Source of the DNA: Calditerrivibrio sp.
GTDB taxonomy: Bacteria; Chrysiogenota; Deferribacteres; Deferribacterales; Calditerrivibrionaceae
Length of the DNA stretch: 7,861 bases
Direction: 5' to 3'
NCBI GenBank assembly: GCA_020217115.1
Contig: JAIWOA010000128.1
Location: 1 to 7,861 of the forward strand
Shown here one piece after another: positions 6,982-7,861 of the stretch (its first letter is position 1; each line of letters opens with the position of its first letter). Position numbers and translations under genes: made by a program. The notes below the pieces were generated by a model. The model saw only the letters and a list, made by a program, of their open reading frames with translations. It ran no database searches and was not told the DNA's origin.

Positions 6982-7797
6982 TTAATATTCATAAGCTTCA
7001 TTTGTTAACGTACCTTTGTAGATAATCCTTGCCTCCCCTTCCAGAAAGATATCCTCTTTTTCTATGTGGATTATAAGTTCCATCCCTCCGGAGGTTGTCA
7101 GCTTTACAGGTGATGAAACTTTGCCAGCCATATTTAAGACGTATGCAACAGCCGCTGATCCTGTGCCACAGGCAAGGGTTTCATCCTCTACCCCCCTTTC
7201 GTACGTTCTGATTTTTACCAGATTTTTCCCCACTACTTTGCAAAAATTTACATTTGTACCCTTTGGAGCAAACAGACTATGAAATCTTATAAAATTACCA
7301 TATTTTTTTACATCAAAATTTTCAACGTCATCAACTTCAACAACAGTATGGGGAACACCAGTGTTTACAAAGAAACCAAGAAAATTCCTATCAATAGTAT
7401 CTATGGAAATATCTTTTCTAAAATCATAGGGTTTTGTTAGCTTTACCTTTACCCTCCTATCATCTGTAATTTCTGCAGATATGATCCCAGCAATCGATTC
7501 AAAGGTTACTTTATCCCCTGAAATTCCATTCAAAAAGGCATATCTTGCAGCACATCGGGAACCATTCCCACACATCTCTGCAGTTGAACCATCGGAGTTA
7601 TAAAAATCCCACTTAAAATCAGCTTTATCGGATGGTTCTATAAAAATTACACCATCTGCTCCAACAGAGAGTGAACGCTTGCAAACTTTGGATACAAATT
7701 TTCTTACATCTTTTTTGGTAAATGTTAGCTGTCTGTTATCAATAATTATGAAATCATTACCACTACCACTCATTTTCCAGAAAGGGAGATCTTTCAT
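6982..7797 (-). CDS. dapF: Diaminopimelate epimerase
   Basis: Cofactor-independent racemase-type enzyme that converts LL- to meso-diaminopimelate, for peptidoglycan and lysine. With the start at 7797 it has 271 residues, typical of the family. N-terminal signature FWKMSGSGNDFI is at 6-17. The two catalytic cysteines are Cys76 in MCGNGSRC and Cys210 in LACGTGS. NTGVPH at 145-150, GTNVNF at 180-185 and ERGVEDET at 200-207 are further substrate-site motifs. An in-frame ATG at 7809 would add four residues (MRCD), but it has no Shine-Dalgarno and would sit only a few bases from the predicted transcription start, whereas ATG 7797 has GAGGT just upstream. It is the first gene of the dapF-dapA-dapB cluster. 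Confidence 0.95.
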   Translation of the reverse strand: MKDLPFWKMSGSGNDFIIIDNRQLTFTKKDVRKFVSKVCKRSLSVGADGVIFIEPSDKADFKWDFYNSDGSTAEMCGNGSRCAARYAFLNGISGDKVTFESIAGIISAEITDDRRVKVKLTKPYDFRKDISIDTIDRNFLGFFVNTGVPHTVVEVDDVENFDVKKYGNFIRFHSLFAPKGTNVNFCKVVGKNLVKIRTYERGVEDETLACGTGSAAVAYVLNMAGKVSSPVKLTTSGGMELIIHIEKEDIFLEGEARIIYKGTLTNEAYEY

Positions 7798-7802
7798 ATC
7801 AC

Positions 7803-7807
7803 ACCTC
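7803..7807 (-). promoter_or_regulatory. Ribosome binding site deciding the dapF start
   Basis: On the minus strand GAGGT lies at 7807-7803, five bases before the ATG at 7797. It overlaps the upstream ATG at 7809, which therefore cannot use it, so the shorter dapF product is favoured. Confidence 0.65.
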
Positions 7808-7821
7808 ATCTAAACTATGAT

Positions 7822-7850
7822 ATTATTTCACTTTTTTTACATATTATCAA
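7822..7850 (-). promoter_or_regulatory. Sigma70-type promoter for the dap operon
   Basis: On the minus strand TTGATA (7850-7845, five of six matches to the -35 consensus) is separated by an optimal 17 bases from AATAAT (7827-7822, five of six matches to the -10 consensus). The spacer contains an A-run. Transcription would begin near 7815, giving a leader of about 18 bases before the dapF ATG at 7797. No operator or riboswitch fits in so short a leader. This is a pattern match in AT-rich DNA, so a chance match is possible. Confidence 0.55.
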
Positions 7851-7861
7851 CAGATTTTTTA

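Noticed and set aside
5362..7282. Plus-strand open frames opposite dapB, dapA and dapF
   Set aside because: All are antisense to enzymes with complete catalytic motifs; the translations show no recognisable domains.
7798..7809. Four-residue N-terminal extension of dapF from ATG 7809
   Set aside because: The ribosome site GAGGT overlaps this ATG and serves 7797 instead; the predicted transcription start leaves almost no leader for 7809.
7810..7861. Lysine riboswitch or other structured leader before dapF
   Set aside because: Only about 18 bases separate the predicted transcription start from the ATG, and no riboswitch-like stems are visible in the 52 bases available.

Overview
The window is an AT-rich (roughly one third GC by eye), densely packed bacterial segment. 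It holds two convergent gene clusters that meet at a 73-base gap. The low GC, a TRAP carboxylate transporter, a diaminopimelate lysine pathway and a receiver-phosphatase-kinase regulator would suit an anaerobic, Gram-negative, carboxylate-using bacterium. Deferribacterota (Calditerrivibrio or Deferribacter relatives) is my best guess, but it rests on general resemblance rather than a marker gene.

Left cluster, + strand, 34-5189, probably one operon that begins upstream of the window. It contains pxpA (5-oxoprolinase subunit A), the three parts of a TRAP transporter (periplasmic binding protein dctP, small membrane subunit dctQ, large membrane subunit dctM), and a 555-residue protein that joins a response-regulator receiver domain, a SpoIIE/PP2C-type phosphatase domain and an RsbW-like anti-sigma-factor-type ATPase/kinase domain. 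Gaps are 16, 1, -8 and 8 bases, so co-transcription and some translational coupling are likely. The transporter next to pxpA suggests uptake of 5-oxoproline (pyroglutamate) or a related carboxylate followed by ATP-driven opening to glutamate. The partner subunits PxpB and PxpC are not in the window. The regulator at the end is the least ordinary gene. Its architecture matches known partner-switching regulators such as HsbR and CrsR, but no STAS anti-anti-sigma partner, sigma factor or sensor kinase is visible beside it.

Junction, 5190-5262. It holds a short imperfect tandem repeat that starts at the stop codon of the regulator, then a GC-rich hairpin placed to end transcription of the right cluster.

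Right cluster, - strand, 7797 down to 5263: dapF, dapA, dapB, three enzymes of the diaminopimelate/lysine pathway. The two internal gaps are both exactly 18 bases and each carries a clear Shine-Dalgarno sequence. A good sigma70-type promoter lies just upstream of dapF at the right edge of the window and indicates that the operon starts there. All three enzymes keep their catalytic residues.

Apart from the regulator and the transporter-pxpA linkage, this is an ordinary metabolic region. I see no mobile element, CRISPR array, tRNA, rRNA or riboswitch.
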